This document shows positions 16,711-25,402 of a stretch of 64,000 nt of DNA, piece after piece. Positions within the stretch are counted from its first letter, which is position 1. Every line of letters starts with the position of its first letter. Location: contig NZ_PUIC01000002.1 in assembly GCF_022750545.1 (NCBI RefSeq), positions 268,062 to 332,061 on the forward strand, given 5' to 3'. The notes below the pieces were generated by a model. That model did not search any database. It was not told the origin of the DNA and saw only the letters and a program-made list of their open reading frames with translations. The stretch comes from Caulobacter sp. CCUG 60055. Lineage in GTDB: Bacteria; Pseudomonadota; Alphaproteobacteria; Caulobacterales; Caulobacteraceae. The translations under genes were made by a program, and so were the position numbers.

Positions 16711-19107
16711 ATGACTGTAAAACTCAAATCGCATCTACGTCTTCAACAACAGAAACATTCGTATCGCCGGGGGATCGGTTGGAAGGGGCCGGCTCTCGTC
16801 ATGATCTTGAACGGGCTGAGCTTCGGCCTGGCCCATGCTCAAGCCACGACCGGCGCTGCGAACAACGAGGGCGACGGCGGTACGCGCTCGTTCCAGGGCG
16901 CTGAGGTGCAGGAGATCGTGGTGACGGCGGCGCGCCGGGCGGGCGCCGTGGATCAGCCGGCCGGGGCGGCCCAATACGCCCTGACCAAGGAGAACTGGGC
17001 CGACGTGATGACCGGGACGAGCGCCCTGGCGCTCGTGAAGAATCTGCCCGGGGTCACCTTCACCTCGACCGACGCCTACGGGCTCGATCTTTCGGACGGC
17101 TTCCTGCTGGTCCGGGGCTTCCGCCAGAATGAGCTGGCGATCACCTTTGAAGGCGTTCCCCTCAACGACGGCAGCTATGGCAGCGTCACGGGAACCGCGC
17201 CGCTGAACGTCGGCGTGACTTCGAACATCGGTTCCGTGCAGATCTCGCCGGGTTCGGCCCAGGTGAGCACCTTCTCCAATTCCGGGGACGGCGGCGAGAT
17301 CCGCTATTCGCTGATCAACCCGAAATCCAAACCGGAGTTCGGCGCGGTCGTGGGATATGGAAGCAACAATGCGCTCGTCCTCAGCGCGACCGCTCAGACG
17401 GGCCAGATCGGCGACAACGGGCCGCGCGCGCTTTTCGGCGTCGAGCGCATTTCAAAAGACAAGTACACCGGCAGGGGCACGCAGTATTCCCTGCACGCGA
17501 ACGCGAAAATCGTCCAGGACGTCCCCTGGGGCGATGTCACGGCCTTCCTTTCGTACTCCAACTTCGAAATCTGGGGGTATAACAACACCTCCTTCGACAT
17601 GCTCTCGAAGCTGGGCTGGAACGGCACCGACATCCTCTACAAGGACTATGATCGGGCCGTGTTCATAAATACGCCGGCCAATGCGGGCGTTTCCTGCGGC
17701 GCCTACACCTGCGGCGAGCTGGCCAAGCTCGTCCCCTACGACACCGGTCAGGCGACGAACGATTTCATCGGCAGCCTGGCCCACCGCTTCCGCCTTTCGA
17801 ACGAGCTGTCGGGCGAGGTCATGGCCTATGGGGCCGTCAGCGCCTCGGACGTCGAGATCTCGGACGTTTCGACCCCGTCCCAGACCGGCGCGCCGTTCTC
17901 GGCGCAGGTCTGGCGCACGCGGCCGGAACGGTTCGGCGGCGCGGCCAACATCAGTTACGCCGTCGGGCGCAACACCCTGTCGGCGGGGGCGTGGCTCGAG
18001 CGCGTCACCTCGACGTCCAGGTTCGAGTCCTTCAACGAGCCGCTTCCCGGCCAGGGCCCGCCGCTGCGGGCGATCGGGCCCTACGACGTCTACGGCCCTG
18101 CGTTCCAAGTTCAGAACCAGTCCGCCTGGACGACCCGATCGCTTCAGCTTTACCTGCAAGACGTCTTCAAGCCTACCGAAGCCCTGACCCTGACCGTCGG
18201 TTTCAAGGCGGTCGACTTCGTGACCAGCGGCGGCGGCGTCGGTCCCGACCAGGCGCCGAACGGCAGGCTGGCGGCCAGGGACCCGTTCCTGCCGAAGCTG
18301 TCCGTCGAATGGCGTCCGACCGACCGGGACTTCCTCTATCTCGACGTCGCCGAAACGATGATCGGCTACCGGGTTTCGTCCCGCGGCAACATCGGCCCGG
18401 TGTCGTCCGCCTGGGCCGCGGACAGCCAGGCCATTTTCGAGGCTACGGCGCCCACGCTGAAGCCGGAGAAGGACTGGAACTTCACCGTCGGCGGCTATCA
18501 CGATTTCGGCTGGCTGAGCCTCAATGTCGACGCCTATTACGGGATCATTCTCAACCGGTTGCTCAACGGCACGAGCGGGCCGCAATACGCGCCCGTGCGC
18601 TCCGTGGGCATCGTGCCGCAGTCCGACCTCTTCGGCGCCGACGCGATCGCCAGCGCCAAGCTGCCGTTCGGGATCGACATCTCGCAGTCGGTCTCCGTCA
18701 GCAAGCTGCGCTACGGCGACAATCTCGTCGTGTCCGGCGAGGTGGTGCCCCTGAAGGGGCACTACCAGCCCGGCTATCCCAGCGTCTCCCTGATCACCCA
18801 GGCGACGTACAAGCACGACCGCTTCGAGGCGGGGCTGACCAGCACGGTCTATCTCGACCAGCCCTTCACCTACACCAACGACCTCTACGTGCCGGACTAC
18901 TGGCAGGTGAACGGCCGGATCTCCTATCACCTGCCGAGGAGCGAACACCTGCCCGATCTGGTTTTCCGGCTGGACGTGAACAATCTCCTGGACCGCAAGA
19001 ACATCGGGTCGGTCGGCATCGGAGGATATTCCGTTTCGGGGGACTATCAGACGTTCATGAGGTCGGCGCCCAGGCAGTTCCTGTTCACCGTCTCCGCGAA
19101 GTACTGA
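16711..19107 (+). CDS. TonB-dependent outer-membrane receptor
   Basis: Receptor of 798 residues. An unusually long, basic signal region (about 1-44, ending LAHAQA) is followed by a TonB-box-like EIVVTAARR near 70, a plug domain (LALVKNLPGVTF, LLVRGFRQNELAITFEGVPLND) and a 22-strand-type barrel ending in an aromatic residue (SAKY). It imports a large or scarce ligand with energy from TonB/ExbBD; the substrate cannot be assigned. The ATG at 16711 lies in a palindrome and lacks a strong ribosome site, but it is the only start giving the signal peptide. It converges on an AraC gene and has a 700-bp upstream gap. Confidence 0.85.
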   Translation: MTVKLKSHLRLQQQKHSYRRGIGWKGPALVMILNGLSFGLAHAQATTGAANNEGDGGTRSFQGAEVQEIVVTAARRAGAVDQPAGAAQYALTKENWADVMTGTSALALVKNLPGVTFTSTDAYGLDLSDGFLLVRGFRQNELAITFEGVPLNDGSYGSVTGTAPLNVGVTSNIGSVQISPGSAQVSTFSNSGDGGEIRYSLINPKSKPEFGAVVGYGSNNALVLSATAQTGQIGDNGPRALFGVERISKDKYTGRGTQYSLHANAKIVQDVPWGDVTAFLSYSNFEIWGYNNTSFDMLSKLGWNGTDILYKDYDRAVFINTPANAGVSCGAYTCGELAKLVPYDTGQATNDFIGSLAHRFRLSNELSGEVMAYGAVSASDVEISDVSTPSQTGAPFSAQVWRTRPERFGGAANISYAVGRNTLSAGAWLERVTSTSRFESFNEPLPGQGPPLRAIGPYDVYGPAFQVQNQSAWTTRSLQLYLQDVFKPTEALTLTVGFKAVDFVTSGGGVGPDQAPNGRLAARDPFLPKLSVEWRPTDRDFLYLDVAETMIGYRVSSRGNIGPVSSAWAADSQAIFEATAPTLKPEKDWNFTVGGYHDFGWLSLNVDAYYGIILNRLLNGTSGPQYAPVRSVGIVPQSDLFGADAIASAKLPFGIDISQSVSVSKLRYGDNLVVSGEVVPLKGHYQPGYPSVSLITQATYKHDRFEAGLTSTVYLDQPFTYTNDLYVPDYWQVNGRISYHLPRSEHLPDLVFRLDVNNLLDRKNIGSVGIGGYSVSGDYQTFMRSAPRQFLFTVSAKY

Positions 19108-19164
19108 CGGTCGCCAGCGTCCGGGCCGGAACATCCGGGCTGGACGGGAAACCGGGGCGCAGCG

Positions 19165-19214
19165 CGCCGGGAGCGATCCTGGATCACGAACATGGTCCAG
19201 GATCGCCTCGGCGC
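19165..19214. terminator. Bidirectional hairpin after the TonB receptor
   Basis: Perfect 11-bp arms GCGATCCTGGA (19173-19183) and TCCAGGATCGC (19196-19206), extended outward by imperfect GCGCCG/CGGCGC pairs, lie between the convergent receptor and AraC genes. There is no T-run; position and stem strength support a terminator. No gene is seen in 19108-19331. Confidence 0.6.
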
Positions 19215-19331
19215 TGGTGGCCGCGCATCGCCCGACAGCGACTGCGCGGCCCGGCCGCTTTCATTCAAAGCCGCCGCCTGTCGCTATACGTGATCCGCGC
19301 AAGTCGGCGGCGCGGTATCGGGTGGCCTGGG

Positions 19332-19934
19332 TTAGGCTTCGCAATTCGCGCCATTCCCGCTGGCGGCGGCCCGGTCCGTGACCCGAAGACCGTATTGTTC
19401 GCGCCGCCAAACTCCGGGGGCGCTGCCCACTTCGCGACGAAAGACCCGCGAGAAGTGCGCCTGGTCGGCGAACCCGCAGGTCGCCGCGATCCGGCTGAGC
19501 GGCTCGTCGCTTTCCATCAGCAGCGCGCGTGCGCGTGCGAGCCGCAGCGCGACGACGTAGGCGTGCGGCGACCTGCCGAAACTGCGCCTGAAGGCCCGGA
19601 AGAAATAGCTCGCGCTCAGCCGCGTGACGCCAGCCATGTCCTCGACCCGCATCGGCGTTTCGAGGTGCGCGTGAATGTGATCGACCACTCGTTGCGCCTG
19701 CCAGGGCGCGAGCGCGCTGCGCGGGCGGCGGGGAGCGCTCGGCTGGGCGTCGGTGGTCTCGGCCCCGGCGCTCCAGAGCATGTCCAGTGCCCTCTGAATC
19801 TCGCGCCTCGCCGCGGGAGCGTCGTGGTCGAGGACCCGCGATGCGCGCCGGAGAAGCAGGGCGACGATCGGGACGATCTCTCCGATTTCCGCCGGCTCGC
19901 GCACGATGTCGAAGTCACGCAGCGTCCCCGACAT
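19332..19934 (-). CDS. AraC-family transcriptional regulator
   Basis: Protein of 200 residues. The C-terminal 105 residues form the double helix-turn-helix AraC domain (VVDHIHAHLETPMRVEDMA, FFRAFRRSFGRSPHAYV, ISRIAATCGFADQAHFSRVFRR-like). The first 90 residues do not match a known sensor domain. The ATG at 19934 has a strong GGGAGGTGA ribosome site. It lies 142 bases downstream of the response regulator on the same strand, so kinase, response regulator and AraC could be one transcript. Its target is unknown; the convergent TonB receptor or the regulator pair itself are candidates. Confidence 0.82.
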   Translation of the reverse strand: MSGTLRDFDIVREPAEIGEIVPIVALLLRRASRVLDHDAPAARREIQRALDMLWSAGAETTDAQPSAPRRPRSALAPWQAQRVVDHIHAHLETPMRVEDMAGVTRLSASYFFRAFRRSFGRSPHAYVVALRLARARALLMESDEPLSRIAATCGFADQAHFSRVFRREVGSAPGVWRREQYGLRVTDRAAASGNGANCEA

Positions 19935-20076
19935 CGGATTTCACCTCCCTTTACATATGGAAATCTTCGCGCCGGCCGCGTCCGCGATCCATCGTTCGGC
20001 CGGGGGAAGTCTTAGCAAGGCGAAGGGACGATGCGCGGTTCGTTCCTTCGGAGGATGCGCCCGCGGGAGACCGCGC

Positions 20077-20733
20077 CTACAAACGGATGAGGCCGCGACG
20101 GCTCGCCACCGTGATGGCTTCGGTGCGGCTCAAGACCCGCAGTTTGCTGAAGATGCTGCGCAGATGCGATTTGACGGTGGTCTCGCTGATGTTCAGCCGC
20201 GTGCTCATGTCCCTGTTGCTGTGTCCTCGCGCCAGCAGGGTGAGGACCTCCAGCTCGCGGGTGGTGAGCGCTTCGCCGCTGACGCCGGCGGCGAGCTTCG
20301 CCACCAGGGACGGCGGAATGCGGGTCTCGCCGGCGTGGACGCCGCGGATGCAGTCCAGCAGCTCCTCTCGCTGGGCGTCCTTGAGCATGTATCCCTTCGC
20401 GCCGGCCATGATGGCCCTGGAGATGTCGTGGTCGGTGTCGAAGGTCGTCAGCACCATGAGCCGCGCCGAGGAATCCTCGCGACGGATCGCTTCGATGGCG
20501 CCGACGCCGTCGAGGATCGGCATGCGCAGATCGAGCAGGGCCACGTCGGGACGGCATTCCAGCCAACGGTCGACGCAGTCCCGGCCGTTGGCGGCTTCGG
20601 CGACCACGACCATGTCCGGCTGTCTTCCGATGATCGAGGCCAGGCCTTCGCGGACGGTGACGTGGTCGTCGGCGATCAGCACCCGTATCGGCGGCGGCGA
20701 TTGCTGATCCGTCTTGGAGATCGGCGTTTCCAT
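20077..20733 (-). CDS. NarL/FixJ-type response regulator
   Basis: Protein of 218 residues: receiver domain (residues 16-130) with the acidic pair in IADDH and phospho-acceptor Asp68 (LLDLRMP), then a LuxR-type helix-turn-helix (LTTRELEVLTLLARGHSNRDM, SETTVKSHLRSIFSKL). The open frame extends upstream to 21033, but the ATG at 20733 is right: it overlaps the kinase stop codon as TGATG and gives a normal receiver N-terminus. It is partner of the sensor kinase immediately upstream. Such pairs act as phosphorylation-driven transcription switches. Confidence 0.92.
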   Translation of the reverse strand: METPISKTDQQSPPPIRVLIADDHVTVREGLASIIGRQPDMVVVAEAANGRDCVDRWLECRPDVALLDLRMPILDGVGAIEAIRREDSSARLMVLTTFDTDHDISRAIMAGAKGYMLKDAQREELLDCIRGVHAGETRIPPSLVAKLAAGVSGEALTTRELEVLTLLARGHSNRDMSTRLNISETTVKSHLRSIFSKLRVLSRTEAITVASRRGLIRL

Positions 20734-22361
20734 CACTTTGACCCCAATGCTTCGGGCGAAGACGCCGGCAGCTGGATCAAGACCTGCGCGCCGCGACCGT
20801 TCGCGCTGCGCACCTCCATCCGGCCGCCCATCGCATCGACCCGTTCGCGCATGCCCAACAGGCCGTAGCCTTCGCTTCTCGCGGCCGGATCGAAGCCGCG
20901 GCCGTCGTCGGCGAACTCGAGCCGAACGCCGTCCGGTCCGAAGACGATGGCGGCGGAGATGCGGGACGCCTGGGCGTGGCGGAGCGCGTTGGTCAGGACC
21001 TCCTGGGCGATGCGGAACAGGTTCTCCTCCCATTCGGGCGGCAGCGCCCGGGGCGCGCCCAGGACCTTGAAATCGGCGCGGAGCGCCACGCCCTCGGTCA
21101 GCTTCCCGAACAGCGTCCGCAGGGCGTCCGCAAGGCCCCCCTCTTCCAGGGGGCGGGGCCGCAGGGCCTGCACGGAGCGGCGCGCCTCGCTCAGGCTTTC
21201 GCGCGCCAGGTTTCGGGCGGTGACGACGTGCTGCTCCGCCTCGCGCCCGAGGCCCCGCCGACTGGCGTCCTCGGCCGCTTCCAACTGCACGATGACGCCG
21301 GTGAAGCCCTGCGCCAGCGTGTCGTGGATGTCGCGCGCGATCCGGTTGCGCTCTTCGGCGACAGCGGCTTCGCGACCCTGTTCGGACAGCTCGGCCAACC
21401 GGATCATCAGCATGGCCTGGTTGGCCAGGGCCTGAGCCAGTTCAATCTGTTCGGTCTGGAAGGTGCGCTTCTGTTTGAAGCGAAGTCCGATCGCGCCTTC
21501 CAGCCGTCCGGCCACCGTCATGGGGACCAGAAGAACGGTGATGACGCCCAACGGCAGCAGCCGGTCGCGCAAGGCGAACGGCGGGACGGTTCGAATGTCC
21601 TCGATGGCGCTCGGCGCTCCCGAGCGAAAGACTTCGGGCCACGGCCAGATGTCCTCCATCGGAAGCGACAGGTCGAGCCCGGCGAACCTGGGGTCGGACT
21701 TCGGCACCACGCGGCCGTCCTCGAAAGCGAACGCCAACTCGACGGTTCCCTCCGGTCCGCCGCCGCGCCATACGCTGGCGCTGTGCGCCTCGAACTGTTC
21801 GGTCAGCGTCCGCAGGACGTGCGCGACCATCTGGTTGGAGTCAGGCTCTATCGCCAGGGTGTCCAGGGCGCTCTTGAGCGCGTCGAGCTGCCCGCGGGCC
21901 AGTTGCTCGGACGCCACCAGCGCCTTCTCCGCCCGCTTGCGCGCCTCGATGTCGATGTTCGAGCCGTACCACCTGACGACCCGGCCGGCGTCGTCCAGAA
22001 GCGGAGCGCAGCGGAAGAGGAACCATCGATACTCGCCGTCGAACCGGCGGATGCGCGCCTCGTGTTCGTCCGGCGCGCCCCGGGCCAGCGTATCGCGCCA
22101 ATGCGTCTCGAGCGGGGGCAGGTCGTCGGGATGGATCGTGCTCGTCCAGCCCCATCCCAGGGCGTCGTCCATCGAAAGCCCCGTATACTCGCACCACTGG
22201 CTGTTGAGGAATTCGGCGGCCCCGTCCGTGTGGCAGAACCAGGCCAGGCCCGGTATGATGTCGATCGCCGCGTGGAAGCTCCTTTCCCAGGCCCGAAGGT
22301 CGCCGGGGAGCATCGCGGTCCCGTATTCCGCGCGGTGTCGGGGAGGGGCTTCCGTCACCAT
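20733..22361 (-). CDS. PAS/GAF sensor histidine kinase (NarX/DegS type)
   Basis: Soluble kinase of 542 residues with no obvious membrane segment. PAS/PAC domain at about 28-142 (FLNSQWCEYTGLS, HPDDLPPLETHW, WYGSNIDIEARKRAE), GAF-like domain at about 155-320, HisKA_3 dimerisation domain with His346 in ERNRIARDIHDTLAQGF, and HATPase with N-box EVLTNALRHAQ and DDGRGF near the end. The frame runs up to 22580, but the start is placed at ATG 22361 (MVTEAPPR), since the upstream extension is arginine-rich and overlaps the divergent promoter. Coupled to the response regulator by TGATG overlap. The signal is unknown. Confidence 0.9.
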   Translation of the reverse strand: MVTEAPPRHRAEYGTAMLPGDLRAWERSFHAAIDIIPGLAWFCHTDGAAEFLNSQWCEYTGLSMDDALGWGWTSTIHPDDLPPLETHWRDTLARGAPDEHEARIRRFDGEYRWFLFRCAPLLDDAGRVVRWYGSNIDIEARKRAEKALVASEQLARGQLDALKSALDTLAIEPDSNQMVAHVLRTLTEQFEAHSASVWRGGGPEGTVELAFAFEDGRVVPKSDPRFAGLDLSLPMEDIWPWPEVFRSGAPSAIEDIRTVPPFALRDRLLPLGVITVLLVPMTVAGRLEGAIGLRFKQKRTFQTEQIELAQALANQAMLMIRLAELSEQGREAAVAEERNRIARDIHDTLAQGFTGVIVQLEAAEDASRRGLGREAEQHVVTARNLARESLSEARRSVQALRPRPLEEGGLADALRTLFGKLTEGVALRADFKVLGAPRALPPEWEENLFRIAQEVLTNALRHAQASRISAAIVFGPDGVRLEFADDGRGFDPAARSEGYGLLGMRERVDAMGGRMEVRSANGRGAQVLIQLPASSPEALGSK

Positions 22362-22500
22362 GCGAACCTTCCGCTGCGCGCGTCCGTCGACGGTCTGATC
22401 GCCGCGATCTTGGCGGGAGCGGCGGCGGCGAGTCCAGCGGTCCGCGTTTTCGATCGCCGTCGCATTCGGCCCTCTTGCTCCAGGCGCGGCGCCGCGCCGG

Positions 22501-22519
22501 CTGGCGGGCCGCCCGCCAG
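22501..22519. promoter_or_regulatory. 19-nt palindrome in the kinase/hydrolase divergent gap
   Basis: CTGGCGGGC, a central C, then GCCCGCCAG: a perfect 9-bp-arm dyad in the 306-bp gap (22362-22667) between the divergent sensor kinase and hydrolase operon. It could be an operator or simply GC-rich structure. Nothing else recognisable is in the gap. Confidence 0.3.
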
Positions 22520-22667
22520 TGAAAGCCAACCGTCGGGGCGTGGCCACGCAATATGCGTTGCAAGGGGCGCGGCGCGGCACTGATCGACAAGTCCGGCGCC
22601 CCTGATCAAGGCGCGCACCCGCCCAACGCTTAGGGTTGCGGCGTCAGACAGCGTCAAAGGGCTCGTC

Positions 22668-23582
22668 ATGATCCGAACGCTAACGTCGTTGATCGCATGC
22701 GGCGTCATCCTCGCGGCCTTTCCATGCGCGGCGAAGGTCAAACCCTATCCCGCCAGCTTCAAGACCGAGACGATCACCGCCAACGGAACGCGGATATATG
22801 TCCGCGTCGGCGGTCATGGCCCGGCCGTCGTCATGCTGCACGGCTATGGCGAGAGCGGCGACATGTGGCAGCCGCTCGCCGTCGCTCTCGCCAAGACCCA
22901 CACCGTGATCGTCCCCGACCTTCGCGGCATGGGCCTTTCCGGTCATCCGGACGGCGGCTACGACAAGAAGACCCAGGGCCGCGACGTCTCCGGCGTGCTG
23001 GACGCGCTGCACGTGGGCAAGGTCGACGTGGTCGCCCACGACATCGGCAACATGGTCGCCTACGCCTTCGTGGCCGAACAGCCCCAGCGGGTGGGGCGTC
23101 TGGTGCTGATGGACGCCCCGATCCCCGGCGTCGGCCCCTGGGAAGAGATCCTGAAGAACCCGCTGCTCTGGCACTTCCGCTTCGGCGGGCCGGACATGGA
23201 GCGGCTGGTGAAGGGGCGCGAGCGTATCTACCTCGATCGCTTCTGGAACGAGTTCTCCGCCGACCCGAAGAACTTCGACGAGGAGAGCCGCGTCCACTAC
23301 GCCAAGCTCTACGCCCTGCCGCGCGCCATGCACGACGGCTTCGAGCAGTTCCACGCCTTCGACCAGGACGCCGTCGACAACCGGAAATTCCTCGCCGCCG
23401 GACCGCTGTCGACCCCGGTCCTGGCCGTCGGCGGCGAAAAATCCTTCGGCCCGGAGATGGCCGTGGTGGCCAAGGCCGCCTTCACCAACGTCCAGGGCGC
23501 CGTGATCCCCAATGCAGGCCACTGGGTGATGGAGGAAAACCCCAAGGCCACGGTCGCCGTCATCCAGGAGTTCATCCGGTGA
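22668..23582 (+). CDS. Secreted alpha/beta hydrolase, epoxide hydrolase/dehalogenase-like
   Basis: Protein of 304 residues with a signal peptide (1-22, ending CAA). The alpha/beta-hydrolase core is clear: oxyanion motif MLHGYGES, nucleophile Asp125 in VVAHDIGNMV, and catalytic His285 (NAGHWVMEENP). An Asp nucleophile, rather than Ser, places it with epoxide hydrolases and haloacetate/haloalkane dehalogenases. It is probably periplasmic. The stop overlaps the cupin start as GTGA, making it the first gene of a four-gene operon. The substrate is unknown. Confidence 0.85.
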   Translation: MIRTLTSLIACGVILAAFPCAAKVKPYPASFKTETITANGTRIYVRVGGHGPAVVMLHGYGESGDMWQPLAVALAKTHTVIVPDLRGMGLSGHPDGGYDKKTQGRDVSGVLDALHVGKVDVVAHDIGNMVAYAFVAEQPQRVGRLVLMDAPIPGVGPWEEILKNPLLWHFRFGGPDMERLVKGRERIYLDRFWNEFSADPKNFDEESRVHYAKLYALPRAMHDGFEQFHAFDQDAVDNRKFLAAGPLSTPVLAVGGEKSFGPEMAVVAKAAFTNVQGAVIPNAGHWVMEENPKATVAVIQEFIR

Positions 23583-24079
23583 ACGCCTTGAGGAGGGCGG
23601 GGTCCTGCGGAGCCGGCCTCGTTCTGCTGGCGCTGGCCGCGACGTCGACCGCCGCCGCGCCCTCGTCGGGCCAGCTTCGCCTCGATCCGAACGACATCGC
23701 GGCCCTCGCCAAGGGCGGCGCGGGCGCCGGGACCTCGGGCGTGGCCGGCATTCAGACCACCGTGCTGCTTGGCGACCCCGCCGCCCCCGGGCCCTACGCC
23801 ATCGCGCTCCGGGTGCCGCCCCACACGACCATCGCCGCCCATACGCATCGCGACGACCGTTCCGCCGTCGTGGTCTCCGGGACCTGGTGGTTCGGCTACG
23901 GCCCGAGCAACACCCAGGACAAGCTCAAGCCGCTGGCTCCAGGCAGCTTCTACACCGAACCCGGCGGCCAGGCCCACTTCGCCAGGACCGGCGACCAGGC
24001 CGCGGTCGTCTACATCACCGGCGTCGGCCCGACGGACACCCGCTACGTCGAGGCCTCCGCCGATCCAAGGCGGCCCTAG
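23579..24079 (+). CDS. Secreted small cupin-domain protein
   Basis: Protein of 166 residues starting at GTG 23579, overlapping the hydrolase stop (GTGA). A signal peptide covers about 1-27 (LVLLALAATSTAAA). The single cupin barrel shows HTH metal-ligand spacing (His88, His90 in IAAHTHRDD) and a second motif around GSFYTEPGGQAHFA. It resembles DUF4437-like or ChrR-like cupins found beside detoxification enzymes. No specific enzyme activity can be assigned. Coupling suggests function with the hydrolase in the periplasm. Confidence 0.8.
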   Translation: MNALRRAGSCGAGLVLLALAATSTAAAPSSGQLRLDPNDIAALAKGGAGAGTSGVAGIQTTVLLGDPAAPGPYAIALRVPPHTTIAAHTHRDDRSAVVVSGTWWFGYGPSNTQDKLKPLAPGSFYTEPGGQAHFARTGDQAAVVYITGVGPTDTRYVEASADPRRP

Positions 24080-24119
24080 CCCAGCCTCGTTCCGTCAACT
24101 CCGCCCGAAGGGGTCTCGC

Positions 24120-24731
24120 ATGACATCCTACGCCGCCATCCGAGATCCGATGGCCGACCACCTGCTGACGCCGCAGAACGCCGCCGTCCTGATCATCGAC
24201 TTCCAGCCCGTGCAGGTGAACTCCATCGCCTCGCGCGACAAGCGCCAGCTGGTCGCTAATATCACCGCGCTCGCCCGCATCGCGAAGCTCTACGGCCTCC
24301 CGGTCGTGCTGGCGACGGTGAACGTGTCCACCGGACGCAACCAGCCGACCATCCGCCAGATCATCGAGGTGCTGGGCGACGCGCCCATCATCGACCGCAC
24401 CTCGATCAACGCCTGGGAGGATCAGGACTTCGTGGCGGCCGTGAAGGCGACGGGCCGGAAGAAGCTGATCATGGCGGCGCTCTGGACCGAGGTGTGCCTC
24501 GTCCATCCCGCATTGGACGCCCTCGCCGAAGGCTTCGAGGTCTATCCCGTCGTCGACGCCTGCGCAGGCACTTCGCTCGAAGCTCACGACGCCGCGCTTG
24601 ACCGCCTCGTGCAGGCCGGCGCCAAGCCGACGAGCTGGGTGCAGCTCATCTGCGAACTGCAGCGCGACTGGAATCGCGAGGCTACCGTGCCCGGCTTCGC
24701 GGATATACTTTTCGCCATCGAAGGCCATTGA
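24120..24731 (+). CDS. Isochorismatase-like cysteine hydrolase
   Basis: Protein of 203 residues of the isochorismatase/nicotinamidase superfamily, which hydrolyses amides or vinyl ethers. The triad is visible: Asp27 (LIIDFQP), Lys114/115 (GRKKLIMA) and nucleophile Cys126 (TEVCLVHPA). The ATG at 24120 is used; the upstream part of the longer frame overlaps the cupin. The close relative group is the YcaC-type hydrolases of unknown substrate. Third gene of the hydrolase operon, 40 bases after the cupin. Confidence 0.87.
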   Translation: MTSYAAIRDPMADHLLTPQNAAVLIIDFQPVQVNSIASRDKRQLVANITALARIAKLYGLPVVLATVNVSTGRNQPTIRQIIEVLGDAPIIDRTSINAWEDQDFVAAVKATGRKKLIMAALWTEVCLVHPALDALAEGFEVYPVVDACAGTSLEAHDAALDRLVQAGAKPTSWVQLICELQRDWNREATVPGFADILFAIEGH

Positions 24732-24742
24732 GCGCGGGGGGA

Positions 24743-25240
24743 ATGATGATCCTGGGACTTTCAACCGGCGCCTTCACAGCGCTCCATGTCGCCATCAGCC
24801 TGCTGGCGATCGTCAGCGGCCTGGCGGCGGCGGCCGGACTGGTGCGCGACCGACGGCCAGGCCCTTGGACCGCGATCTTCCTGGCGACCACCATCGCCAC
24901 CAGCGCGACCGGCTTCTTCTTCCACTCGAAAGCCATCGGTCCGCCCCACATCGTCGGCGTCCTGTCTCTGGTCATTCTGGGACTGGCGGTCTGGGCGCTC
25001 TACGGCCGCAGGCTCGTCGGAGCGTGGCGGCCCGTCTACGTCGTCTCCGCGATCCTGGCGCTTTACCTCAACGTCTTCGTGGGCGTCGTCCAGGCCTTTC
25101 AGAAGATCGGGCCCCTGCACGCGCTCGCCCCCGCCGGCTCGGAGCCTCCGTTCCTCGCCGCCCAACTGCTGACCTTGGTCGCCTTCGTGGTCCTCGGCGC
25201 CTACGCCCTGCGCCGTTTTCGGAACGTGAGCCCCGGCTAG
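24743..25240 (+). CDS. Small four-helix membrane protein
   Basis: About 165 residues with four hydrophobic segments (around VAISLLAIVSGLAAAAGLV, FLATTIATSATGFFF, VGVLSLVILGLAVWAL and LLTLVAFVVLGAYAL). No named family was recognised; DUF2306-like membrane proteins are similar in size. The ATG at 24743 follows a GGGGGG ribosome site and lies 11 bases after the previous stop; a TTG at 24728 overlapping that stop is an alternative. Last gene of the operon. Confidence 0.75.
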   Translation: MMILGLSTGAFTALHVAISLLAIVSGLAAAAGLVRDRRPGPWTAIFLATTIATSATGFFFHSKAIGPPHIVGVLSLVILGLAVWALYGRRLVGAWRPVYVVSAILALYLNVFVGVVQAFQKIGPLHALAPAGSEPPFLAAQLLTLVAFVVLGAYALRRFRNVSPG

Positions 25241-25402
25241 GCCGGCGCTTTCCCGCCGCCGCCGCGCCCGCCGCGCGGCGGCGAAATCCCCGACCGCCAA
25301 AAAAATGTAACTCAAAGCCACTACCGAACCTGCCCAGCCCCGCCCGCCAGCCCTGACGCCGGCGGCGGCGGGCCGGTTTCGAAGAGCTTGTTGCACCGCG
25401 AG

